Shown piece after piece: positions 15,801-27,384 of a DNA stretch of 64,000 nucleotides. The notes below the pieces were generated by a model. It was not told the DNA's origin. It did no database searches and saw only the letters and a list, made by a program, of their open reading frames with translations. How positions within the stretch are numbered: the stretch's first letter is position 1; the number at the start of each line of letters is the position of its first letter. A program made the position numbers and the translations under genes. The stretch spans positions 16,867,001 through 16,931,000 of the forward strand of contig NC_090777.1 in the NCBI RefSeq assembly GCF_040054535.1, written 5' to 3'. This stretch comes from Antennarius striatus (lineage: Eukaryota; Chordata; Actinopteri; Lophiiformes; Antennariidae).

Positions 15801-15871
15801 CAGATCAACCTGAAAGTACAACAATTTTTTGGTGTTGTTTTTATGAACTTTCTGAATTTTGAAATGAAGAA
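12867..15871. other. Non-coding stretch, no feature recognised
   Basis: AT-rich sequence with short open frames only. None shows a domain or splice-compatible homology, and no element ends were seen. Confidence 0.5.
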
Positions 15872-16213
15872 GAATTGATTAGGGGGCAGCACGGTGGGTG
15901 TTGCAGTGGGTAACTCACAAGAAGGTCCTTGGTTTGATTCCACTTGAGTCCTTTTTGTGTGGAGTTTGTATGTTCTCCCCATGTCTGCATGGGTTCTCCC
16001 CAGGTTCTTTTGTTTCACCTCATCGCAGAAATCCTGTCTGTCCTTAGATTAGTGTGAGCGCAAATAGGTGTCTTTCTTTCTGCTGGCCCTGTGATGAACT
16101 GGTGACTTGTCCAGAATGTAATCCGCCTTTCATCAGCTGGGATAGACTCCAATGTAAACTGTAGACAAGATGATTACGATCACCTTCTCTTCAAGAAGAT
16201 GAATGAACTGATT
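15872..16213 (+). mobile_element. tRNA-derived SINE, decayed, plus orientation
   Basis: Begins GGGGCAGCACGGTGG at about 15,882 with a tRNA-like head (GGTTTGATTCCAC as B box) and ends near 16,204 in an ATGA-type tail. Short flanking repeats GAATTGATT (15,872-15,880) and GAACTGATT (16,205-16,213) agree at 8 of 9 bases. This copy is more diverged than the one at 49.2 kb. Confidence 0.7.
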
Positions 16214-17038
16214 GCACTTTGTGTTCCTTCATTTTCTTTTATGGGCAATGTATTCCTGCTTGTTTGAGTTTATTAATGATCTGAAACTTAACCAAAGCAG
16301 TGTGTTCTATAACAGATTTTACATTTTGTTTCATAGAAGTGAAATAAACTGATTTCTTCAAACCTGTATTTTGACATATCTAACAGTTTGGTCCTCTGCA
16401 GTGGATGAGAACTGATTTTCTGACCTTCACATAATTTTAATAGATAGGCCTCAAATATCTACAATTCATGCTTTCATGAAACAAAACAGGCAACAACCAT
16501 AGATGCTCTGTTATTTTATCTACCTCTCTCACATTCACTACCTCTGCAAATTTATTCATCAAAATCACCAGGTGTCCAAAGGGGATACTACCAAAGCACA
16601 TTTATGGCTCACTTAACCATGAGATTGAGTGGAGTATGCGTACACACAGAAGGTAGTACTTTGATTACTTATTACTTACTCTTCTCTTCTAACCCCCACC
16701 CTTCTACCTCCAAATAAATGGAAAAATATTCACTGCCCTGGGCTACTGCTGAACTTCTCACTCTCTGCATCCAATTTGAAGCAGAGCTGCTGTGATGTCA
16801 CAAGAGCGTCCAAACGGAGAGACAAGGGAAAGGGGAGGGAGGCCAAGGGGGAGGGGGAAAGACAGAGGAACTGGTAACCTTGAGACCTCCAAGGTCACAC
16901 TACTTAATCCTACTGCTAAAAATCCAATAACACTTTATGAATGTTTTAGTTAGAAGTCGTTAATGCAGCCGAGCATCTGTTTCAAAAAGAACGCAAATGA
17001 GATGCTGTCCTGTTCCACACTTCACTAGGTTTCCCCTG

Positions 17039-17040
<2 letters not shown>
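16214..17040. other. Non-coding; purine-rich G-tract
   Basis: No gene. Bases 16,825-16,862 are G-rich on the plus strand (GGGGAGGGAGG, GGGGGAGGGGG) and could form a G-quadruplex. Confidence 0.5.
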
Positions 17041-17125
<85 letters not shown>

Positions 17126-17142
17126 CACGCACACACACACAT
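17041..17142. repeat. (CA)n microsatellite
   Basis: About 100 bp of CA repeats, lightly interrupted by TG near the right end. Confidence 0.97.
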
Positions 17143-20100
17143 GCATATTGTGCCTCAGGGTGCATTATCATGATGTTCAGGGAAAAAGTGGCCCCAAAGA
17201 CCTGGACTCAAGAGCCATCTCTTTGGATTTGACTGGCCGTATATTTAAAATCACTTGTCAGGTGAAACATCTGGCCTTTCAGATTCAAAGCCGTGCAGCA
17301 CCTCTGTTGCAAACCAACTTGTTGGCTCACATTACTGCTCACTGACATAGTATCCAAGGAACAAAGGATCTGCTAGGTACTGATTGTTTAACAGCAAATT
17401 TTTAAATGACACAGGTTCACACTTAGCCTTTATGTTTATGTACCATTCTATGGACCACTTGTGCTCCAGGTAGCATAGAGTGAAAGAAACTTAGCTTTAA
17501 TGTCAAGGTCGGCTGAAATACTCTGTGGTGAAATCATCCCAGAGGTTTTAGCGGCACAAAACTTCCAGCAGAGGTCTGAGAGCTGCAGACCTCAGAGTGG
17601 ATTAACTGGTAGACCTATATTTCCACATACAACGGTCTCTCAAGCATAACTCAAAACCAAAAACTCCTCGATACACTCTGTAAGCTCATTCCAATTGGTA
17701 GAAATAAATTCCCTGTTAGACTATAAGAAAGCCCACATTTAAGGAGGTAGCGGGTGTTTGCGTGTCCGTCTCTGAGGCACAAAAGTGAGTAGGAAGGCTT
17801 GACGGTTTAAATAAGCCAACAGGGTTGCGTAGCCTACTATTTACCCGTATGGGAGCTTATGGTCACACGAGAAAAGGCCACAAGGAAGAAGGGAATAGAG
17901 GTGTCGCGGTGGTCATGATGATGATGGAGTGTCTACAAATATGACTCCAAACAGGGTCATTTTGATTTGGCGGCAATAAGCAAAGGCTGGCCCGTTAACT
18001 CCTGACCTTTTGAGTGTGACCCATGGGGGAGGGGTCCGTCCACCAGGAGAGGACAGAAAGAAAGGGAGAAAGAGAGGGGCTGTGCAGTGTCAGCCCCATT
18101 ATGACCCGCTAAAAACTCAGGCCGCTCTCTGGCAAGGAGCCATCCATCATCCAGGCCTCTCTAATCAGCATGTTTGTCACTGTAACTAAACAGTGGGCTG
18201 AGCCACATTGCCACGCTATTGGCCATGACAGGGAGAAATAAATCTGCTGCCGGCCAATGGGCTGCAGGCAGCCGTGCGTGACAGGAAAGGTGACAGACTC
18301 TTGAGGTCTCAACTAGTGAGAGATTAGGGGGAACTAGCACAGACTCTGGGACAGAGGAAGTATTTGAACAGTTTTACTGGTCTTTAGGCAGTAGTCAGGG
18401 CCGGGGGCTTCAGCGGCCTGGACGTTGAGAGTGAAAATGCCTTTGTCCCCCACTTGCACCAGACAGGTCCATTTGTTCAGTTAGGAGGAACTCTTGTTTC
18501 CATTGTAAAAGGTAACAGATAGCTGTTCTGTTCGCTTTCCTCATGACATTTCAGGGGTGAAAATCCTTTGTGCTGTGGTCACATGGGATTAATCCTGGCA
18601 CGCTCTTCATGAAAAAAAAAACGTTCTATGAAAAGATGTAATGTCACATTTCCACTAGAATTTCTAATATTTCAGAAACTCATTGTACGTTAATGTAATT
18701 AAAAATTATGAAAACATGATGAAGCATCAATAAATGCTGACCATAAATATGTTTAGGGAGAAATCAACTCTTAAAGTAACATTATTTACCTCAGATTACC
18801 TGCCTTTATGCAGAAAATATCCAGTCCCATCAACCTGCTTCATACTGTTTTGTATAGTTTTGTTTGGCCCCTTGCTTAAATCTCAGCAGGGGGTTGTACA
18901 CAGAAGCTGAGAGAACTGCATTTGACTTCTTTAACGAGGAACCTTTTTTTCTCTCACAGCAGCTAAGAGTCAAAAAGGGGGAAAAAACATTTTACTGATG
19001 ATGCTATGTAGTTTACTATCAGCAGTTTGCAACATAAATTCAGAAAACTCTTTGGCACTCTTATTATGAAGGTTTAACGGATTGCATCACAACACTGTCG
19101 TTCTTCTTTGGTCCATAGTCCAGTTGGCGATTGTGATGCGCTGCATTCTGAGTCCTGAATTCATCCCATACACACACTTAATTTGAAGCCATCGACTCCA
19201 GGCTAAGAGCACTAATGCACATCTTTTTTTTTTTTTTTTAAATAATGTGTCACAGGAGTGTAGTTTTCAAAATGTTTTACTCCCTACAGCAAAGGCTAAA
19301 AAAAAAAGAAAAAAAAGATCAAGTTTCGAAAACATGAGGCTCGGAAATTTATAGCTGCGCTGCTCATGTTCTGTGAATATAGTGTGTTCAATTGAAAGGT
19401 TCCAGTAAAAAGAATTAAATAAAATAAAAAAATTCCGGAATAAAACATTTCGAAAATGGAACAAAGATCAACACTAAAATACACCTTATTTATAAACGGA
19501 GGATTTATGTCAGTGAAAGAAAAAAAAAATCAACATTTATATGCAGTAATAATCACAGAACTAAATATTTAAACTTAAAATATCTCCAAATGCCAGAATC
19601 TACATAACATAGAAGTGAGGAGGAAGACATTCCCTTTGGAAATGTTTCGTCAAATTGTTGGTGAATGTAAAGACATTGTTTTTTTCCAGTTCTGAGTCGT
19701 GTTCGGTGTCAGCGAACATTTTGCAGAAAAAAATCCCCAAGAGCCAGTGTTTTACGTCTCCTCTGAGTATGCATTATAAAACATTCTGTAGCTTGTCCTC
19801 TGATCAGCTTCGCAGTTAATCCACCAGCTGCATCCAATGTTGTTTTGTCGGTAAATACAGTACTTATTTAATAATTATTGCGCTTTTTTTTTTTTTTTTT
19901 TTTAGCAGCGCTGCTACTAATCTGGATCACATTTCACACTATATAGGTTACAGTGGTGACAGGTCGCAGAAAGGAGCTGAACATGCGTGTAGTCATTGCT
20001 GCATAGTAAAACGTTGCGATACAAAATCAAGCATTTCCATATGTGGACTTTTGCTGCTGCTGGATCTCAGTTAAAGGACAGCGGAACACTCGAAAAGACG

Positions 20101-20690
20101 AGCTTTGCTCTGCGGTTTAGGGAGACGCGGTTATTATGTGACCTTTAGCGCCTCCTTCTGGTAGAAAACATGAACTGCACCATTCTTCACTCCGCTTTCC
20201 TGAAACATGTGTGTCGTATATCTTTGGCGCTTTAGTCTGCTGGCTCAAGATAATATTGACTAATGCTGAATAACTGTTGCACGTATCATAAAACATCACC
20301 AGCTACATGAAAAGATATTTATAAAATTACTCTTTGTCCAAAATCCTTACCCCTTTACAACAGCTGTAGCCATTGCTAATCAGGCAATTAAACTAAGCTT
20401 GTGCAGACACAGAACTGAAGGGGGACATGGGTGTAGGGCTATAAGAGACAGACTTACTTTGAAAAGTTAATAACTTCTGCTTTACCATTAGACGTGGGAA
20501 TTCAGGTCATAAATATCATGTGCGCTCAAGTCTGGAGGCCAACTAAGATAATTGGGCAGTGTTCTGCAAATGTTGGCCTATAAGAGGATGTATTTCGTGT
20601 ATTGGGGAGCCACATGTTGTCAACCGATGCAGATCTGCGGCAAAGGTCAACATGACCCTCTTTATTTTCATCACAAGTTGTGTGAGTGAA
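17143..20690. other. Non-coding; candidate regulatory block near 17.9-18.3 kb
   Basis: No coding region was recognised. Bases ~17,930-18,310 are high-complexity, repeat-free and more GC-balanced than their surroundings. They contain paired CCAAT-type motifs (ATTGGCC, CCAATGG) and CTGACCTTTTGAG, which resembles a nuclear-receptor half site. Long A and T tracts lie at 19,220-19,240, 19,300-19,317 and 19,886-19,904. Confidence 0.4.
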
Positions 20691-20722
20691 GGGGCGGGGT
20701 GGGGTGGGGGGTGGGGGGCATC
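20691..20722 (+). other. G-rich quadruplex-prone tract
   Basis: At least six runs of three or more G in 32 bases, separated by single bases. A cytosine-rich tract lies about 300 bp downstream. Confidence 0.6.
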
Positions 20723-21024
20723 CAGGAGAACATCTGTGGAGCTCCAAAACTTTCATTATGGGTATTTTTTTGTTTCATGCCAATAGAGACATCACTGCTT
20801 CCTTTACCCATTTAAAAGAAATTAAATTAGCCACTGCTGCAGTATGGGTCAGTGGCTCCGGCAGAGGCCTTTTACTGGAAGCTCCTTTAACAAAGTTTGT
20901 CTTTACAGGCATAAATTAGGCCAGCTAAAACATGTCAGGGGCTAAACGAAGATTGAGTGATGAGGTCGAACAGTGGAGACCAAGGACCAGTAGAATTGGT
21001 GGAATTGAGAAACTTTTGTCCTTC

Positions 21025-21112
21025 ACCCCACTCTCACTGTCCCCCACCCCACTCCCCACCCGCCACCCCACTCCCACCCGCCATCCGCCACCCCCACTCA
21101 CCCTCCTACACA
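21025..21112 (-). other. C-rich tract (quadruplex-prone on the minus strand)
   Basis: About 85 bp dominated by CCCCAC and CCACCC units, giving many G-runs on the minus strand. Open frames across it are low-complexity. Confidence 0.6.
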
Positions 21113-23594
21113 CCCAAAATAAAGAAGGAGGGGACCTCCAGTTCCCCCTTACATGAGTTGGCACAAGTTAGAGCTCAGGAAGTCCAAGAGACGCCTCTGC
21201 CTGCCCCAAGAGTGAAACCTAAAACCAGTGACATATCCAATACATGTCATATTCTTTCAGTCAGGAATGGTTTATTTTTCAAGGAATTTCAACCTAAAAC
21301 CTGTTCCTCATAATTACCCTGATTTGTTTGAAAAACCAAGGTGGATAGATCTGGCTCAATTGCCAACAAGAGACCACTGTTATGATTGGTTACTAAAAAA
21401 AAATATGCTTTTCAGCAAGACATAATTCTTCACATTTCCAAAACAATGACAAAATATGTTGTTCTGCAGTGGAAGCAGCACATGTCTACTCAGAATATGT
21501 AGTTTCTGATTCAAAAATTCAGCATGTCTGCTCAAAAATGCTGAATATTGGGGAGTCAACAGACATGTTGTAAAAGCAGCAGCAGTCACATGCATTCAGC
21601 CTGAGTGCCTAGGGGCGTTTGGAGCAACTCCAGGTGCTGCTCTTAATCCATACAGCACAAGTCGCTGAAAAGGCCTGGGAGAGGCCGTTCCCACTGCTCC
21701 TTGCATTTGGCGGAATCTCACTACATGTCTCAATGAGACATTTTTATGTTAAGGAGCACGAAGAATTACTGGACACTCTCCCAGAGCTGTGTTGAAACAG
21801 ATTGTAGGAAACATATTTAAACTTGTGCAAATGAAGGGGTTTAAATTGTCTATAAAATCTGTTTCTTTTCATTTTCAGGAACAAACACACGCATCGTCTT
21901 TTTCTGCCAATGAATGGCTAATGCTTTGTCATACTACAAGAAATTCACAACTTCCTATGGTTTAATGTGAAATTAATTCTGTAAAGTCAAAGTTTAATTC
22001 CCCTGACCAGCTCCTCTCAAACATTAACAACTGAAGAACGGTATTCAAGTGGCAATTATAGCAAATTATAACACTAATATTAAGACCTCTTTCTTGTTAT
22101 CAAATTAATTTAGAGTTTAAAAAGACGAGATGATGATTGATAAGGACCAAATCACACAAGATTTGTGTTCCTATTTGCTCATGTAATCTAAATCTTCTTC
22201 ATGCTGAGACCAGCTTTGGGCTCATGCTCCACTGCCATTAATGTATCGGTGATGAAAACATTATGCTGACCCAGTTATGCACCAAGATATCAAAATATTA
22301 TGTTGCTCAATCTAAACCGCCTTCAATTGACAAGAAACCAAAGGCTCAACATCATTAAAACGAAACAATTTGATATTATTGAATTTAATCATAAACTCTT
22401 GTAACATAATTGTTTTAAAAATAGCCATAACTATAGTAAATCATTCTTTATAATCAGTGAAATGCTTGTGCCTTTAAAAGTTCTCATTCCACTGTTAACA
22501 CCAAGTTGGTGATGCTTGGCGTCGGATGGGTGGGGGCTGGGGGGGCTCCGCTCTTCTGTTTAAAAAACCCTGAGGTATTAGGGTGGACTAATCTTTAAAA
22601 GGTTAATTTATTCATAGAGATTTTGACAGAGATGTATGGCCGAACCAACATCTCAGGCACCTCTTCCCAGAGGGAGATGGCTTGTGCTGAGAACAGAGAG
22701 GGAGGAAAAGGGGAAAAGGAGGAAAAGGTGGGGGTTAGGCACAAAGATGGAGTGCAGATGAGAGACAGAGTGGGAAGTCAGCATGCTATAAACACAAACA
22801 TATAATTACCTCATAGGGTCTGACAATGACTCTGGCCTTTGACCCAGTAAACTTAAAGCTTTCCAGTCTTTCCTTTCTGCTCATGAACAGAAATGCAACA
22901 CTGGAGTAGTTTGTATGTGGACCACTTTGGGCACCACATAAGGTTGCCTTGCAAGAGAATTTGGTTCTTTACACATTTTATCTTTGCCAGAATGTTTTTT
23001 CGATATTGGTCAGTATTTAAAGAACAAAAAAGTTCAGGTGCATCTCCAGTCTCTCTCAGTATTTATAATGACTCGACTATTCTTAATCTCAATGTGTGTG
23101 AGGGGGAAACAACAAGAGACAAAACCACGTTTTGGGGGTTAATCTGATTACTTCATTCCACTAATTACTTCATGTGACGGTGATACAGCTGTTTTACAAG
23201 TAAATTACACTTTGTAAAATAATATTTCTAATTCAATAATAAATAATGTGAAATAAATGTGATGTTTCTTAAAAATGACCTTGCCATGATCAAGCAGCTC
23301 CAGTATGTTATTAATTACACTGCAGTAAAAAATAAATAAAACATCTGTATATAAATCAATCAACTCACAAAATTAAACCGAAATCAAGGCCAGAAATTGT
23401 CCCTCGAAAACAATTGTACTCCATATTTTATCCACAATAAAAAGGCTGACCGTTTCTTACCTTCAACTATTGACAGATAAGAGAAGAAGTCTCATTAAAA
23501 CACTGCTGGGTGTCAGATCAGCTGAGTCCCATCGTACATTTACTGCCATCTATAAAAATATATGATCAGACAAACATGTTGACATTGGTGATGG
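21113..23594. other. Non-coding stretch, no feature recognised
   Basis: AT-rich, without recognisable genes or element ends. A short G-rich run lies near 22,527-22,545. Confidence 0.5.
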
Positions 23595-23733
23595 ACACAG
23601 ATCTGTAATGTAAGACATACAGATAGAAGTGTTTGCTCTGTTAGAAATACTAATGTTATCCATTTGTCAAACTATGATAAACAGAATCAGAATCAGTCCC
23701 ATTATCTCCTAAATGCTGATGTTTGGGATTTGT
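23595..23733. repeat. 140-bp dispersed repeat, copy 1
   Basis: Starts ACACAGATCTGTAATG and ends GATGTTTGGGATTTGT. It matches 26,559-26,697 with about ten mismatches in 140 bases. The second copy interrupts a Gypsy reverse transcriptase, so at least one copy has moved or been copied. Confidence 0.85.
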
Positions 23734-24335
23734 GGATTGCTTAGTTTTAATGATTAAAAAAAAAACCAATAAAAAAACATCCTCGCTCTGTTTTTAGGAC
23801 AAATTGCACCCTGGAGATATGATTAGTGCCACACTGAAGCTGAAGCTGCAGCTTTCCTATGCATTTTAGATTTGCGACAGTGATATGTTGAAATCTGTAA
23901 ACTGGCTATATTTTAGTCTGCTTACATGACAAAATGTGTTTTAAAGCACACAGTATTTACAATCAACTAAGTCTCAATGGTTGCACAGCTTATAATATTC
24001 TTATAGCTAGTGCTGGCCAATATCTTCCTGGTTAATTTTTCTTCAGTCAATCTGCTTAGTTTATTTGATAGAATCAGAACAGAAGTTTAGATGCCACCAG
24101 AAATTTTAAGTATGCCTTCATGATGCACCTGTAGCATCTTTGAAAAAAAAAAAAAAAGATTGTAAAATAAGGAAAGCTGACTTGACCAGTACAGTATAAA
24201 GAGAACATGGAGGTGTTACCTCAACATCACTGTCATCTTCTCCTCCAGATGACACACCAGCTGATTATGTCAGCGAAAATGAATGGTTCATAGAATCTAT
24301 TAGTCTACTCATCTGTATGTGCGTTAAAACACTGC
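23734..24335. other. Non-coding, no feature recognised
   Basis: AT-rich sequence with an A-run near 24,143-24,158. No gene seen. Confidence 0.5.
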
Positions 24336-24339
24336 AGTT

Positions 24340-24613
24340 ATTGATCTTCTTTTGCTTTCGGCTTTACCCTTCAGGGGTCGCCACAGCGAATCAGTTGCCT
24401 CCATCTAACCCTGTCTTCTGCATCTTCTTCTCTCACACCTACTACCTTCATGTCCTCTTTCACTACATCCATAAACCTCTTCTTTGGTCTTCCTCTACGC
24501 CTCCTGGCTGACAGTTCAAAACTCAGCATCCTTCTACCAATATATTCACTATCTTTCCTCTGGACATGTCCAAAATATCTCAGTCTCGCCTCTCTGACTC
24601 CTGCGCACAAATA
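24340..24613 (-). mobile_element. 5'-truncated RTE-like LINE 3' end
   Basis: The minus frame encodes the C-terminus of a fish endonuclease/reverse-transcriptase LINE (REARLRYFGHVQRKDSEY, RRRRGRPKKRFMDVVKEDM, ending RWRQLIRCGDP). It is followed by the 3' terminus near 24,340. It belongs to the same family as the longer copy at 34.7-36.7 kb. Its 5' end (24,596-24,625) is a perfect 12-bp inverted repeat around a 6-base loop. Confidence 0.85.
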
Positions 24614-24819
24614 TGCGCAGGAGTCGGTTTATAAATACAGAGTAATGAAATCAAACTACCTGAATATAAACACCATCAGTTTCAGTTAAGCGATTCTGAA
24701 AGCATAACAGAGATGTCAAACTTTCAGTCTTTCATATTGAAGGGTTCCTTTTAACATTTCCAGACTGTGAACACAAACAGATTCTAAACTATGCATTTTG
24801 TACGGTTCTACAAAAAAAG

Positions 24820-25558
24820 ACTTACCTCAAATATGTCACTGACATGAGAAAGGATTTAAAAGCTGCTTACGAACTTGCATAGTCCCTTGCTACCAAGAAA
24901 AATGATGGCAACAAGAGGAGATATAACGAGAAAATCCATTTCTCATAGCTATTGTCAGGAGACAGAGTCTTGTTACGGAACCTAGGATTACAAGGAAAGC
25001 ATAAGCTGGCAGACCGCTGGGCCTCAACCCCTTATGTTGTGGAAAGTCAAATGCCAAACTTGCCAGTGTTCCGGTTGAGACCAGAAGATGGAAATGGACC
25101 CATCTAAATCCTCAAAGCTATCTCCTTTCACTCACACAAAAGGTCTGACCAGATAAAGTCCCTGATGTGGAGCCAACACCTATAGGAGAGTCCTTTGACG
25201 GAGAAAAAAGAGGCAACAAACAGAAAAGTCAGGAAAGGAAAAGACACAGCAGGTAACAACAGATGAGGAATCAGGAAGAAGAGAGATCAGACCAGATGAT
25301 GCTGCTGAAAAGGAGTACACTCGGAGGATGAGGAATATGGAATGTGGTATGAACTATCTGTTGACTCTCTCAAGTGTAAGATAGTGTAAGATGAAATGTC
25401 AAAACCATTCAGTCTGGATCTGGATGTTGTTTTCAGTGATCAAGTTGGATAACAAGAGGCAGTTGAGCAAGGAGTGACAAGGACTGTGTGGAGGACCAAG
25501 GAATGGACGAAGGAGGAAGTGAACCAGAGTCAGATACAGTTTCACTGTAACTCTAAAT
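24820..25558 (+). mobile_element. Gypsy-type LTR retrotransposon fragment (integrase C-terminus)
   Basis: Plus-strand reading from about 24,850 to 25,110 gives the C-terminal part of a Gypsy integrase, with the GDRVLLRNLG, GKHKLADRW and PYVVE...NLPVFRLRPE motifs, broken by stop codons. The following 400 bp is charged, low-similarity sequence expected after integrase. The element is cut by the hAT insertion at 25,559. The upstream polyprotein and LTRs were not found, so it is a relic. Confidence 0.75.
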
Positions 25559-25819
25559 CAGGGGTGTCAAACTCATTTTCAGAAGGGCCACATCAGCATA
25601 ATGTCTGTCCACAAAGGGCCATATGTAACATAAATATAACTAAATGTTACTCGATGTAATGTAACATAGATGTAACATTACTTCTTAACGTTAAATAACT
25701 CTAAAATTATTGCTTCTTCAAGTTACAAACATTACAGTTGCACAGAAAAAATGTTTGCTCGTTGCTCTTTTATAACATAAATCCTTTTAATTTTTCAGGT
25801 TATGAAACTCACATTGTCA

Positions 25820-25968
25820 TGTTATACTTTTGTTAGTAAGAAGCACAGTCTCTGCTATGAGGAGGTCATCATCCCTTTGTTGAACAACCCGTCCATGTTA
25901 CATCGGAATTAGCCCTCCCCTGGGTTCCCTCTCCTGAGTGATCCCATCTACTCCAGGAGGGGTGAGCA
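25820..25968 (-). repeat. LTR copy 1 (3' LTR of the nested Gypsy)
   Basis: Direct repeat of 31,445-31,600. It shares TGTTATACTTTTGTTA, AACCCGTCCATGTTA, CCCCTGGGTTC, TGATCCCATCTACTCCA and GTGAGCA. The coding sequence runs straight into it, so the start of this LTR and everything after RT have been deleted. Confidence 0.8.
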
Positions 25969-26558
25969 GAGAGTAGATCTCTGAGGGGTTCATCTTTCTC
26001 TACTAGCTGTGGCACAAACTTTCCTAGTTGGTCGACCGTGCCTAGGAAGCTGTGTAATTCACTGACATTGTTCGGTTTGTCCATCTCTCTGACCGCTGAC
26101 GTTTTCGCTGGGTCTGATTTCACACCTTTGGAGAATGTGGCCAAGGAAATTCACTTCCGGTTTAGAGATCTTACATTTCTCCACATTGAGCGTTATGCCA
26201 GCACTCTCCATCTTTTGCAGAACAGCATGAAGATGAGAGTCGTGTTGTTCTTGCGTGGACCCCTATATCAGAAGGTTGTCCATATGGCACACGACTCCTT
26301 CCAGGCCTTGTGTGACCTGTGTAACCATCCTGTTCTGGAATTGTTCAGGCACAGAGGCTAGCCCGAACGCTAGTCGGTTGAAGTAGAACCTCCCAAACGG
26401 CATAATAAAGGTAGTCAGCTTTGCAGACTCCTCAGCCAATGGAATTTGCCAGAACCCCATGTTGGCGTAGAGCTTGCTGAAGACCACGGCTCCAGCTATT
26501 GAGCCCAGGGTCTGCTCAAGCTGCAGACCCTGGGCTGGAAGGATGGACTTTTCTCTGC

Positions 26559-26697
26559 ACACAGATCTGTAATGTAAGACATAAAGATGGAATTGTTTGC
26601 TCTGTTAGGAATACTAATGTTACCCATTTGTCAAACTATGAGACACAGAATCAGAATCATTCCCATTATCTACTAAATGCTGATGTTTGGGACTTGT
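26559..26697. repeat. 140-bp dispersed repeat, copy 2 (inside Gypsy RT)
   Basis: About 92% identical to 23,595-23,733. It lies in a ~220-bp foreign segment (to about 26,770) that separates the two halves of the Gypsy reverse transcriptase. The ACACAGATCT at its left edge also fits the Gypsy coding sequence, suggesting microhomology at the junction. Confidence 0.8.
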
Positions 26698-27384
26698 TTT
26701 GTATATACTGTTGTTATGATGTTAGCTTCAGCAACAGTAGAGATACACAGGATTCTGGCACAGAAAACTGAATGTATATACGTGGGTCAGCAGTCTTCTT
26801 AGGCACCACCACCACTCCTGAGCACCAATCAGTGGGTCCCTCCACTCTGTTGATTACCCCAATCTTCTCCATGCGCTCTAGCTCTTATTTGACTTTGGGA
26901 ATCCGGCAGGGGAATCCGTCGTGGCGTCTTAAGTGAGTATGGCATTGCATTGGGCTTTAACTTGATGGTGTAAGGCTGTTCTATCTTGCCTAGACCAGTG
27001 CACAGCTTTGTGTAGCTGTCTCAGAGTTTGCATGTTAATGGTGTCCGAACGAGCCACCAAGCCCAACTTTACACTAGCCAAACGACGCAGCAGGACTGTG
27101 TAGGCTCTTGATTACCAACACTTCCTCCACTGTGCTCTTCTCTCCCCTCTGCAACACAATATCTGTGGCCCCCAACACGTTTAGTGGGGCACCACCTGGG
27201 CCCAGCAGGGCTTTGGTTGCTTTTCGCAGGGTTTGTTGCTGGCGTACACAGCGTTTAACATATAATCTGTAACAACAGTCACATCAGCGCCAGTGTCAAT
27301 TTTAAATTGGAGTGTTCTGTTTTTCAGCAACAAGTTAACAGTCCATGGATCTTCTTTGCTTGCTGACACTAACCATAGGAATAG

